The notes beneath the pieces are model-generated. The model searched no databases. It was not told where the DNA came from and saw only the letters and a list, made by a program, of their open reading frames with translations. From NCBI GenBank assembly GCA_963849605.1, contig CAWKHX010000002.1, positions 558,001-622,000 on the forward strand: 64,000 nucleotides of DNA, read 5' to 3'. The stretch is from DASPHG01 sp963849605 (GTDB lineage: Bacteria; Actinomycetota; Thermoleophilia; Solirubrobacterales; Thermoleophilaceae). Positions 45,301-53,761 of the stretch are shown here, in pieces. How positions within the stretch are numbered: position 1 is the first letter of the stretch; each line of letters starts with the position of its first letter. The position numbers and the translations under genes were made by a program.

Positions 45301-45886
45301 CCGCGGCGAGCGCGTCGCGCTCTTCGCCCAGACGGGGCTCCTCCCGCGGCGGCAGCTCCGGGCGCTCCTCCCCCGCGCTGCGCCGCTTCGCGTGGACCGT
45401 CGTGACCATGCGGCGCAGGCGGTCGGGCGTGTGGGCCGCGGCAAGGTCCAGTCGCTGAGGCTCGTCCGGGTCGAGGAAGTCCTCCAGCGCGCGGTCGAAC
45501 GCGTCGATCGCCATCCGCGCCGCGCGCGCCTCGTCGAGGACCTCGTATTCCGGGTCGATGCCGACGAGCAGCGCGTGCCGGCGCAGGAGCCGCGAGCAGA
45601 ACCCGTGGATGGTCGAGACCCACGCGCCCTCGGCCTCGCGTGCGCGGTCGCGCTCGCCGAGGTCGAGGAACCGCCGGCGCAGACGTGCCCTCAGCTCGGC
45701 GGCCGCCTTCTCGGTGAACGTGATCGCCAGGATCCGGTCCACCGGGACCGCGTCCTCCACGACCGCGCGCACGAAGCGCTCGACGAGTACGCGAGTCTTG
45801 CCGCTGCCGGCGTTCGCGTGGACGAAGAGCGCCGTGTCGCGCTCCTCGACGGCGGCGAGCTGCTCCGGTGTCAGCGCGGCGCTCAC
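42364..45886 (-). CDS. AddA/AdnB-like ATP-dependent helicase-nuclease (one frameshift)
   Basis: A UvrD-type helicase joined to a RecB-type nuclease, about 1,173 residues. Walker A is A-N-A-G-S-G-K-T, Walker B is D-E-F-Q-D-T-N, and motif VI is F-Y-V-A-M-T-R. The C-terminal nuclease has V-D-Y-K-T-D and four cysteines (Y-R-A-C, then C-A-Q-C and C-S-W) that may hold an iron-sulfur cluster. One extra base near 45022 splits the gene: without it, L-L-R-G-Y-T-A-R-Y-G-E-A-K is read. It pairs with the AddB-like gene upstream, which overlaps by GTGA, and overlaps xseA downstream. Both subunits having nuclease domains recalls AddAB or AdnAB, which resect double-strand breaks. Confidence 0.85.
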
Positions 45887-48795
45887 GACTCGTGCCTGCA
45901 GATCGCCGGGAACGAGCAGCCTCCGTTCCAGGCGCATGAATCGGGACACGGCCGGACGTCGCCCTGGCGCATCCGCTCGAGCACCTCCCGCACCGCCTCG
46001 CGGGCCTCGTCGAGGATCGCCTCGAACTCCTCCCGCTCGCGCCAGTCGGTGCGGGTCCACCCCTCGCCCAGGTCATCGCGCGCGTCCTCGAGCAGGAGGC
46101 CGCGCGGATTCGGGTCGCTGCCGGCAAGCGGGTCGTACACGCCCGCGACGACATCCAGCTCGGGCCTGACCTCGCTCAGCGCGAGCATGTAGACGGCGAT
46201 CTGGAGCCGGTTCTCGTCGATCCACTTGCTCGCGCCGTAGTCGGGGCGGGAGCGGCCGGTCTTGTAGTCGCGCACCAGCGCGCGGCCGTCGTGCGTGTCG
46301 ACGCGGTCGATGCGGCCGATCAGGCTGAGGCCGTCGATCCCGATCGAGACCCGCTCATCGCCGTCGCCGCCAAACGACAGCTCGAGCTCGTCCGGCTCGA
46401 ACCGCGTCGAGCTGTCGGCCTCGTCGCGTAGGTAGCGGAGGAGGTCGAACTCGAGCTTCCTGACCGCTGTGCGAACCCGGGTCCGGTCCGGCGAGATCGG
46501 GAACTCCGCCTGGAAGTCGTGCAGCGCGTCGATGAGCAGGCGCTCGGCCTCGGGAAGGTTCTCGCGCGTGATCCGGCGCCGGCCGCGGGCCCGGAGCTCC
46601 GAGTACACGCGCTGGAGGACGTGGTGGGCGTAGTCGCCGCGCACGAGTTGCTCCGCCTCCGGCTCGAGCAGCTTGGGGCGCAGGCGACGCTCCACGAGCC
46701 ACTTCACCGGACAGCCGGCGAACGCCTCGATCGCCCCGGCCGAGAGCGGGAACTCCTCGACAAGCCGGCGCACGAGCTCGGCGCTCTCGAGCCGGTCCGG
46801 GACGACCGGCGGCACCCGCGGGCCGGCGGCGGCGGCCGCGCGCTCCCACTCCTGCCGCGTGGGGGCGTCGCTCAGGTCCCAGACGACGTCCGAGAGGCCG
46901 CGGACGGCGTGCGGGCGGTCCGGCAGGTCGAGCACCTGGCGCACGTCCTCGAGGAAGAACGACGGCTGCTGCGGCCGGCCCTCCTCGTCGCTCGTCCGCG
47001 AAGACAGGACCAGCAGCCGCTCCGCGCGCGACGCACAGACGTAGAACAGATAGCGCTCGCGGTCGAGCTGGTCCTCACGCACCGGCAGGGCGAGCCCCGT
47101 CGCATGCGCGATCTCGCGCCGGTCGTCGTCGGATAGGAAGGGATCGCTGCGCGCCGGGCCGGGGAACTCGCCCTCCTGAAGCCCGAGCAGGTAGAGCACC
47201 TCGAAGCGGCGTGCGCGCACCTCGAGCGGGCCGGTGACCTGCACCCGGTCGGGCTGGGCCGGATCACCGAGCATGACCGGCAGGTCGCTCAGCGCATCGT
47301 GAAGCTGACGCCCGCTGGGCGCCGCACCCCCGAGCGCACGCAGCTGCGCCAGTGCATCGCGCGCGGCCGCGAACGTCCGCGGCATGTCCGCCTCGTCGCG
47401 GCCGAAGACGTGCGCACGGCGCAGGTACGGCCGCGAGAAGAGCCACTCCACGCGGCGCTCGAGCTCCGCCAGCAGTTTCGCCGGGTCGCCGGCCGCAGCG
47501 CGGATTGCGTCGATCTCCGTCAGCGGGAGCTTCTCGTTCTCCTCCTCCCAGAGGCTGCGCGCGGACGCGGCGTCGCGGATGCCCTCCTGGCGGGCTTTGG
47601 CCTCCAGCCGGTCGGCCAGGCCGGGCACGTCGAGGCGCCCCGGCGAGCGCAGGTAGGTCAGGAGGTCGTCGGTCGTGCCGCCGAGATCCGGCAGCCCGCA
47701 TCTCAGCAGCGCGAGCAGGCCGCGGCCGAGTGCGAGGTGGCCGAGCTGTACGCGGCGGTCGAGCGAGAACGGGATGCCGTATGCCGAGAAGACCTGGTCG
47801 ACGAGCGACGCGTAGCGCTCCGGGCTGCGGAACACGACGGCGATGTCTCCAGCCGGCGTTCCCGCCGCGAGGTGCTCGAGGACGGAAGCTGCTGCGAGCT
47901 CGACCTCCGCGCGCTCGCCACCGGCCGAGTGAAGGCGCACGGCCGTTCCGGCCGCGACGCGGTCACCCGCCGGATCGAACAGGCGCCGCTCGAGCTGGTG
48001 CAGCGCGTCGCGCGATGCCGGCTCGTAGTGATCGGGCACTCCCGGCAGCTCGACGTGTTCGTCCGCCCTCGCCTCGAGCCGGGCGAAGGTATCGGCCAGA
48101 GCGTCGAATGCGTGGCGCCCGCGTTCGTACGGAAACGAGAGCGTGACGTCGACGTGCTGTGCGAGCGCCTCGATGCCGGCCAGCTCCACATCGGTGAAGT
48201 CGTCGAAGCCATAGACGAAGACCGGCGTCGCGCCCCAGGCACCGGGGTTCTCGCGGAACGCGTCGAGCGTCCGCCAGGCGAACAGCTCGCGATCGACCAG
48301 CCCGGCGCGTTCGAGCGCGGCGCGGAAGCCGGCGTGGATCTGCGCGATCTCACTCGCGTACGCGCGCCGCGCCCCGCTCGGCGCCCAGTCGCTCAGGGCG
48401 GTGCCGAGCTGGTCGGGCTCGATGCCGGCACGGCCCACCTCGGCGAGGAAGCGTGCCGCCGCACGGGTGAAGCCGGGCCGGCGCGCGGACGCCGCGAGGA
48501 CCTGCAGGTCTGCGCCCTCCACCGCCTCGGCCACGAGCAGCTCGCGCTGGAATGAGCTTGCGATCCGCGCGGAGTAACCGACGCGGCGGGCCATCAGGTC
48601 CCACAGCCACCCGAAACGCGCGACCCGAACCCCGAACACCGCCCCGTTCGCGGCCATCTCCCGCTGCGCGTGCTCGACGTCGCGGAACTCGGGCACGACC
48701 AGGATCGGCTCCTCCTCGAGGCGCTCGCGGTAGCCGCCGAGAACCTCACCCGCCTTCGCGGAATTCGCCGGTCCCGTGACGAGCTTCAGAGGCAT
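45883..48795 (-). CDS. AddB-like helicase-nuclease subunit
   Basis: A 970-residue partner of the AddA-like helicase. The N-terminal Walker A is G-P-A-N-S-A-K-A, which lacks the usual G-K-T, so ATP hydrolysis by this subunit is doubtful. Helicase-like segments follow (Y-L-L-G-L-Q-E-G-E-F-P-G, F-Y-V-C-A-S-R-A). The nuclease domain has V-R-D-Y-K-T-G, with cysteines at C-P-V-K-W and a final C-P-D-S-C, C-S and I-C group, the four-cysteine iron-sulfur pattern of AddB nucleases. The start is ATG 48793-48795. Confidence 0.85.
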   Translation of the reverse strand: MPLKLVTGPANSAKAGEVLGGYRERLEEEPILVVPEFRDVEHAQREMAANGAVFGVRVARFGWLWDLMARRVGYSARIASSFQRELLVAEAVEGADLQVLAASARRPGFTRAAARFLAEVGRAGIEPDQLGTALSDWAPSGARRAYASEIAQIHAGFRAALERAGLVDRELFAWRTLDAFRENPGAWGATPVFVYGFDDFTDVELAGIEALAQHVDVTLSFPYERGRHAFDALADTFARLEARADEHVELPGVPDHYEPASRDALHQLERRLFDPAGDRVAAGTAVRLHSAGGERAEVELAAASVLEHLAAGTPAGDIAVVFRSPERYASLVDQVFSAYGIPFSLDRRVQLGHLALGRGLLALLRCGLPDLGGTTDDLLTYLRSPGRLDVPGLADRLEAKARQEGIRDAASARSLWEEENEKLPLTEIDAIRAAAGDPAKLLAELERRVEWLFSRPYLRRAHVFGRDEADMPRTFAAARDALAQLRALGGAAPSGRQLHDALSDLPVMLGDPAQPDRVQVTGPLEVRARRFEVLYLLGLQEGEFPGPARSDPFLSDDDRREIAHATGLALPVREDQLDRERYLFYVCASRAERLLVLSSRTSDEEGRPQQPSFFLEDVRQVLDLPDRPHAVRGLSDVVWDLSDAPTRQEWERAAAAAGPRVPPVVPDRLESAELVRRLVEEFPLSAGAIEAFAGCPVKWLVERRLRPKLLEPEAEQLVRGDYAHHVLQRVYSELRARGRRRITRENLPEAERLLIDALHDFQAEFPISPDRTRVRTAVRKLEFDLLRYLRDEADSSTRFEPDELELSFGGDGDERVSIGIDGLSLIGRIDRVDTHDGRALVRDYKTGRSRPDYGASKWIDENRLQIAVYMLALSEVRPELDVVAGVYDPLAGSDPNPRGLLLEDARDDLGEGWTRTDWREREEFEAILDEAREAVREVLERMRQGDVRPCPDSCAWNGGCSFPAICRHES

Positions 48796-48823
48796 CCGGC
48801 CAGCGTAGATCTGCGCTACGACA

Positions 48824-49426
48824 TCACGCAGCGCCGGCCCGCCGCGCGGCGGCGAGCGCCTCGGCGAAGCGGGCGACGGGCAGCATCGGGGGCGCGTCCA
48901 GGAGCTCCCACTCCGCGCGCGGGCGAAGGATCCATCGCGCGACCCGCACCTCGCCGTCACCGACGGCCTCGACACGGAGCTCCTCCGGGAGGTCGCCCGC
49001 CCGGCCCGCGCTCGCGCCCCACCCGGCCGCGTCGCCGGAATGCTCCGTGGCGGCCGCCTCACCGAGCCTGTCGAGGTCGCGCTGTGGCAGGAGCTCGCGC
49101 TCGCGCGCCTGCACGACCAGACCGAGCAGGTCGCCCGCGGGCAGCACGGGCGCGCGGCGCTCAAGCGTGCCTCCAGCCCACTCCGCCAGCCGGACGCCGC
49201 CCGGCACCTTCTCGAGCCGCACCTCGACGCGCTCGCCGTCGCGCTCGTACGGGCCGGCCGTGGCATAGGGGCCACGGAACTGCTGTCTCCCCGGCTTCGC
49301 CGCCGCCGGCTTGGAAGCTCTTGGAGCCCGTGCAGTGTTGGGAACGTCCCGCTCGAGCAACGTGCCCTTCGAGCAGATCGGGCAGTCGGCGGTGAAGCGG
49401 TTGTGGCGGCAGAAGAGGTCGCTCAC
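48824..49426 (-). CDS. Zinc-finger-like protein of unknown function
   Basis: A 200-residue protein. The first residues give C-R-H-N-R-F-T-A-D-C-P-I-C, a possible zinc site with cysteines and a histidine. The middle is a G-P-Y-A-T-A-G-P-Y segment, followed by beta-like sequence and a C-terminal helix. It lies 28 bp before the AddB-like gene and probably shares its operon, so a DNA-repair accessory role is possible. GTG at 49424-49426 is the chosen start. No family recognised. Confidence 0.6.
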   Translation of the reverse strand: MSDLFCRHNRFTADCPICSKGTLLERDVPNTARAPRASKPAAAKPGRQQFRGPYATAGPYERDGERVEVRLEKVPGGVRLAEWAGGTLERRAPVLPAGDLLGLVVQARERELLPQRDLDRLGEAAATEHSGDAAGWGASAGRAGDLPEELRVEAVGDGEVRVARWILRPRAEWELLDAPPMLPVARFAEALAAARRAGAA

Positions 49427-49453
49427 GGGCCTGGCCCAGGCTAGCGTTGGGCA

Positions 49454-50563
49454 ATGCGCAGCGCGGTCATCTCCGATCTGCACCTCGGGACGCTCCCGGA
49501 GAACGACCTCCTCCGGCTCCCGGAGATGCGCGAGCGGCTGTTCGAGGCGACGAAGGACGTCGACCGGCTCGTGATCCTCGGCGACCTCGTGGAGCTGCGC
49601 GAGGCGCCGGTCGGACACTCGCTCGAGACCGTCTACGAGTTCGCCGATCATCTGAACAGCGCGTTTGCGGGGCGCCAGGTCGTGATCACGGCCGGGAACC
49701 ACGACCACGCGCTGATCGCGGCGTGGCTCGAGAGCCGGCGGCTGCGGCCGAAGCCCCAGCCGCTGCCCGTCGACTCGTGCGTGAAGGCGCCGCGCAGCGG
49801 GCCGCTCGGCACGATCGTCCGGCGGCTCCCCGACTGCGAGGTGATGCTCGCCTACCCCGGGCTGCGGCTGCGCGAAGACGTCTACGCGACCCATGGGCAC
49901 TACCTCGATCTACACATGAGCGTGCCGACGCTCGAGACGATCGCCATCTCGCTCTTCGCGAAGATCGAGGGGCACGACCCCGACGAGCTGACCACTCCCG
50001 ACCAGTACGAGGCGGTGCTCGGTCCCATCTACGCGCTCGTCTACGCGGCCGTGCAGGGCCGGCCGACAACCGCGCGGCCCCTGGCGAGCGGCGCGTCGGT
50101 GCGGATGTGGGGCGCGATGTACCCGGACGGCGACGATCGCGTGGCGCGGCTGCGCGCGATCGCTCTCCGCCGCGGCCTGATCCCCGCGGCCGCCGGCCTT
50201 CTCAACGCGGCCGGGCTCGGACCGTTCGGGACGGAGATGACCGGCCCGGGCCTACGCCGCGCCGGGATCGCGGCCATGTGCCGCGTGGTCGAGCGGCTCG
50301 GCATCGACGCGAGCTGGGTGATCTACGGCCACACCCACCGCGCCGGGCCGCTGCCGGGCGAGGGCGACTGGCGCGCGCCCACCGGCTCGCGGCTCATGAA
50401 CTGCGGTGCCTGGACGTGGGCGCCGCAGCTCGCCTCCGGCAGTGCGGGCCAGGGCCCCTACTGGCCGGGGCGCACGGTCATAGTCGGCGACGACGGGCCG
50501 CCGCAGCTCGTCGGCGTGCTCGAGGACCTGCCTGAGAGCGAGATGCCGCTGCCGCGCGGCTAG
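49454..50563 (+). CDS. Calcineurin-like metallophosphoesterase
   Basis: A 369-residue phosphoesterase with the full two-metal site: S-D-L-H-L-G near the start, G-D-L-V-E, G-N-H-D-H, T-H-G-H and G-H-T-H. The insertion between the last two motifs is long and helical. Targets may be phosphoester, nucleotide or lipid; the sequence does not say. ATG at 49454. It overlaps the end of the convergent topB by four bases. Confidence 0.9.
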   Translation: MRSAVISDLHLGTLPENDLLRLPEMRERLFEATKDVDRLVILGDLVELREAPVGHSLETVYEFADHLNSAFAGRQVVITAGNHDHALIAAWLESRRLRPKPQPLPVDSCVKAPRSGPLGTIVRRLPDCEVMLAYPGLRLREDVYATHGHYLDLHMSVPTLETIAISLFAKIEGHDPDELTTPDQYEAVLGPIYALVYAAVQGRPTTARPLASGASVRMWGAMYPDGDDRVARLRAIALRRGLIPAAAGLLNAAGLGPFGTEMTGPGLRRAGIAAMCRVVERLGIDASWVIYGHTHRAGPLPGEGDWRAPTGSRLMNCGAWTWAPQLASGSAGQGPYWPGRTVIVGDDGPPQLVGVLEDLPESEMPLPRG

Positions 50564-52869
50564 GCGCGCTCGGGCTCGAGCTTGGCCTCGGTGGCGGGCG
50601 CCTCGGCCTCCGCCACCTTCTCCTTCGCCGCCTTGCCGTCGCCATCGCCGTCCTCGTCGGCCGGCGGAGTAGCGCGCGGCTGGTTGGCCCACTCCTCGTC
50701 GAACTCGACGCGCCACGCCCCGCTGCCGTCGTCGCGCGTCCACGGCTCGACGCGCAGCTTCGCGCGGAAGTTGCGTCCGGAGCGGCCGCGGAATCCCGTG
50801 ACCTGCTTCGCGGTGCGGCCGACCGGCGGGTCGTCGCCGCGCTCGATCGACTCCTTCAGGCTCGCGATCAGCTCCTTCACGATCGTCGCCGAGAGCATCT
50901 TCCCGGCCTTCTTCTTCCAGATCACGAAGCCGCAGCCCGGATCGTCCTTCGTCCAGCACGAGTAGCCCTTGCGGTTCTCGATCACGTCCTTGCCGCACAC
51001 CGGGCACGGGCCGAGGTTGGCCCGCTCGATCTTCACGCCCTTCAGCTTGTCGAGCTCCTGCACGGTCGACTCGGTGAACTTCGCGATGTCGTTCATGAAC
51101 GACGGCCGGCTCTCCTCGCCCTCGGCGATCAGCTCGAGCCGCTTCTCCCACTCGCCGGTGAGCTGTGGAGAGGTCAGCGGGTGCTCGCCGAGCAGGCGGA
51201 TGACCTGCACGCCCTTCTCGGTCGCATGCAGCGCACGCCCGTCGCGCTCGATGTAGCCGACCGTAAGGAGCCGCTCGATGATCGCGGCGCGCGTGGCGGG
51301 CGTGCCGATGCCCGATTCCTTCATCGCCTCGCGCAGCTCGACGTCCTCGATGTCCTTGCCGGCCGTCTCCATCGCGGCGAGCAGGGACGCCTCCGTGTAG
51401 CGCCGGGGCGGCTGCGTCTCCTTGCGCAGGGACTCGACCGACAGCGTCTGCACCGCCTCGCCCTGCTCGAGCTTCGGCAGCATCTGGTCGCCGCCGGAGT
51501 CGTCGTCGGCCTGCTGGCCGTCCGCCGCCTCCTCGCCGTAGACGGACTTCCACCCGGCCTCGATCAGCCGCCGGCCGCTCGTGCGGAAGACGTGCTCCTC
51601 GACGGTGGTCTCGACGCGCGTGCGCTCGTACACCGCCTCCGGATGGAAGATCGCGAGGAAGCGCTTGGCGACAAGGTCGTAGACCTTCCGCTCGTCGTCG
51701 CCCATCTTCCCGAGGTTGTGCTCGGACCGCGTCGGGATGATCGCGTGGTGATCCGTCACCTTCTTGTCGTTCACGACACGGCCCAGCGGGAGCTCCTTGA
51801 GCGACGTGACGAACGCGGCCCCCTTCGCGTACTCCGGGTTCTTCCCGACGAACTCGGCGGTGGGACGGATCTCCGCGACGAGGTCGCCCGACAGCCAGCG
51901 CGAGTTCGTGCGCGGGTAGGTGATGGCCTTGTGCTGCTCGTACAGCTTCTGCGCCGCGCCGAGCGTGCGCCGCGCGGAGAACCCGTAGCGCGTGTTCGCA
52001 TGGCGCTGTAGCGACGTCAGGTCGTACAGGAGCTGCGAGCGCTCGCGCTCCTCCTTCTTCTCGAGCTTCGTGATCTCGCCCTGCTTGCCGTGGCACGCCT
52101 CGACGATCTCGGCGGCCAGGTCCTCGGCGATCCGCTTGCCGCCCAGGTAGCGGCCGTCGTACTTGCGATCGCCGGTCGCCTCGAAGTTCGCCTCGACCAG
52201 CCAGTAGGGCTCCGGCTTGAAGTTGCGGATCTCCTCCTCGCGGCGCGCGATCAGGGCGAGCGTCGGCGTCTGCACGCGGCCGAGCGAGACCGCGCCGTCG
52301 AACGCGGCGCGCAATCTGATCGACGCCGCGCGCGTGGCGTTCATGCCGACGATCCAGTCCGCCTCGGAGCGCGACCGCGCGGCCGCCTCCAGTGGCTGCA
52401 TCTCCTCGCCGTCGCGCAGGCGCTCGAACGCCTCCTGGATCGCCTTGCGCGTCATCGACGAGAGCCACAGCCGCTTCACCGGCTTCTTGACCTTCGCGGT
52501 CTCATACACGTACGCGAATATGAGCTCGCCCTCGCGGCCGGCGTCGCACGCGTTGACGACGCTGTCGATGTCGTCGGACCGCAGCAGCCGGTGGATCACC
52601 GAGAGCTGCTTCTTCGACTTGTCGTCGTTCGGGACGAGCTTGAACTTCTTCGGGACGATCGGCAGGTCGGCGTAACGCCACTTCTTCAGCTTCTCGTCGT
52701 ACTCCTCCGGTTGGGCGAGCCCGACGAGGTGCCCGATCGCCCACGTGATCACGTACTCGTCGCCCGTGATGTGGGTCTTGTCTTTGCTCGTCGTGAACGA
52801 ATCAGGCAGCGCGCCGGCCAGGTCGCGGCCGACCGACGGCTTCTCTGCGATTACCAGTGTCTTGCCCAT
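50560..52869 (-). CDS. topB: DNA topoisomerase III (type IA)
   Basis: A 769-residue topoisomerase that passes single strands through a break in another strand. The N-terminal TOPRIM domain has I-A-E-K-P-S-V-G and D-A-G-R-E-G-E. The catalytic tyrosine is in A-I-T-Y-P-R-T-N. H-H-A-I-I-P-T-R, E-S-G-I-G-T-P-A-T-R-A and a C-terminal C-P-V-C zinc site followed by a lysine-rich, acidic tail complete the TopB pattern. ATG 52867-52869 is used, with AAAGGCAG upstream. Chromosomal TopB is less common in actinobacteria; some arrived on mobile elements, but no such signs are seen here. Confidence 0.92.
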   Translation of the reverse strand: MGKTLVIAEKPSVGRDLAGALPDSFTTSKDKTHITGDEYVITWAIGHLVGLAQPEEYDEKLKKWRYADLPIVPKKFKLVPNDDKSKKQLSVIHRLLRSDDIDSVVNACDAGREGELIFAYVYETAKVKKPVKRLWLSSMTRKAIQEAFERLRDGEEMQPLEAAARSRSEADWIVGMNATRAASIRLRAAFDGAVSLGRVQTPTLALIARREEEIRNFKPEPYWLVEANFEATGDRKYDGRYLGGKRIAEDLAAEIVEACHGKQGEITKLEKKEERERSQLLYDLTSLQRHANTRYGFSARRTLGAAQKLYEQHKAITYPRTNSRWLSGDLVAEIRPTAEFVGKNPEYAKGAAFVTSLKELPLGRVVNDKKVTDHHAIIPTRSEHNLGKMGDDERKVYDLVAKRFLAIFHPEAVYERTRVETTVEEHVFRTSGRRLIEAGWKSVYGEEAADGQQADDDSGGDQMLPKLEQGEAVQTLSVESLRKETQPPRRYTEASLLAAMETAGKDIEDVELREAMKESGIGTPATRAAIIERLLTVGYIERDGRALHATEKGVQVIRLLGEHPLTSPQLTGEWEKRLELIAEGEESRPSFMNDIAKFTESTVQELDKLKGVKIERANLGPCPVCGKDVIENRKGYSCWTKDDPGCGFVIWKKKAGKMLSATIVKELIASLKESIERGDDPPVGRTAKQVTGFRGRSGRNFRAKLRVEPWTRDDGSGAWRVEFDEEWANQPRATPPADEDGDGDGKAAKEKVAEAEAPATEAKLEPERA

Positions 52870-53015
52870 AACTGCCTTTTCACGATAGACGCATAGCAAG
52901 AGAGCTTGACCTTCGCGCGCTCATTTCGTACATGCGTCCGCGTTTCGGGGAAACACGCGAACTTCGCTGCGCTTGTGCCGTTAAAGAGGAAATGCAATCC
53001 CAAGGAGGGGCCGTT

Positions 53016-53648
53016 TTGAACTCGCATCTGAAGATCTTCGCCGCGGTTGCGGCCATGGCACTGCTCATCCCGGCCGGCGCGAGCGCGAAGCGGCCGGAGG
53101 GCAAGCCCGAGAGGGGCAACAAGCACGGACAGTCCGAAGGCAAGCGGCATGCGAAGGAGCAGCAGCTCAAGCTCGCGAGCGCGAACCTGAAGGGCGTCGT
53201 CACATCGAACGACGGCACGACGATGACCGTCATGGTCGAGAAGGCCGGCGGTCACGCGAAGGCGTGCAAGGGCCTCGAGCTCACCTTCGATCTGTCGGAC
53301 GCGCGCTTCCACACCGCCGACAACAACGCCAGTGGTGACATGGACGCGCTCGACTTCGAGGTCGACCACGTGGTCAAGGTCCGCACGAAGCTCGCGCTTC
53401 TGAAGGGCAAGAAGACGACGTGTGCGGCGGCCGAGGAGCTGGCGCTGCCGGCCCGGGCGGTCCACAACCGGACCACGCCGCAGGTCGAGGAGGAGGCGGC
53501 CGACGTCGAGGAGTCCGAGGTTGACGACTCCGAGGGTGACGAGGGCGAGGACGTCGACGAGCCCGGTGAGGTCGAGGAGCCCGGCGAGGTGGACGAGCCG
53601 GTCGACGGCGATGAGCCCGTTGACGGCGACGAGACCGACGACGTCTAG
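53016..53648 (+). CDS. Secreted protein with acidic C-terminal repeats
   Basis: A secreted protein of 210 residues. TTG at 53016 follows AAGGAGGGG at good spacing and yields a typical signal peptide (F-A-A-V-A-A-M-A-L-L-I-P-A-G-A-S-A). The mature part starts lysine-rich, contains a beta domain (G-V-V-T-S-N-D-G-T-T-M-T-V), and ends in acidic repeats, E-V-D-E-P-G and P-V-D-G-D-E. The tail could bind calcium or cell-wall cations. A strong terminator follows. Confidence 0.7.
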   Translation: MNSHLKIFAAVAAMALLIPAGASAKRPEGKPERGNKHGQSEGKRHAKEQQLKLASANLKGVVTSNDGTTMTVMVEKAGGHAKACKGLELTFDLSDARFHTADNNASGDMDALDFEVDHVVKVRTKLALLKGKKTTCAAAEELALPARAVHNRTTPQVEEEAADVEESEVDDSEGDEGEDVDEPGEVEEPGEVDEPVDGDEPVDGDETDDV

Positions 53649-53672
53649 GCCTCAAAACCTAAGAAAGCAGTC

Positions 53673-53698
53673 AAGCGCCCGGCAAACGCCGGGCGCTT
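53673..53698 (+). terminator. Rho-independent terminator of the acidic-repeat protein gene
   Basis: Stem AAGCGCCCGGC with GCCGGGCGCTT, loop AAAC, followed by TTGCTTTC. An outer GAAAGCA/TGCTTTC pair extends the stem. It lies 25 bp after the stop codon at 53648. Confidence 0.85.
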
Positions 53699-53761
53699 TG
53701 CTTTCGGGGGAGCAAGATTCGCGCTATGCCCTTCGTCTTAGAGACAGACGGAGGAGATCGC

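Noticed and set aside
50560..52869. Mobile element carrying topB
   Set aside because: No integrase, relaxase, repeats or change in GC was found around the gene.
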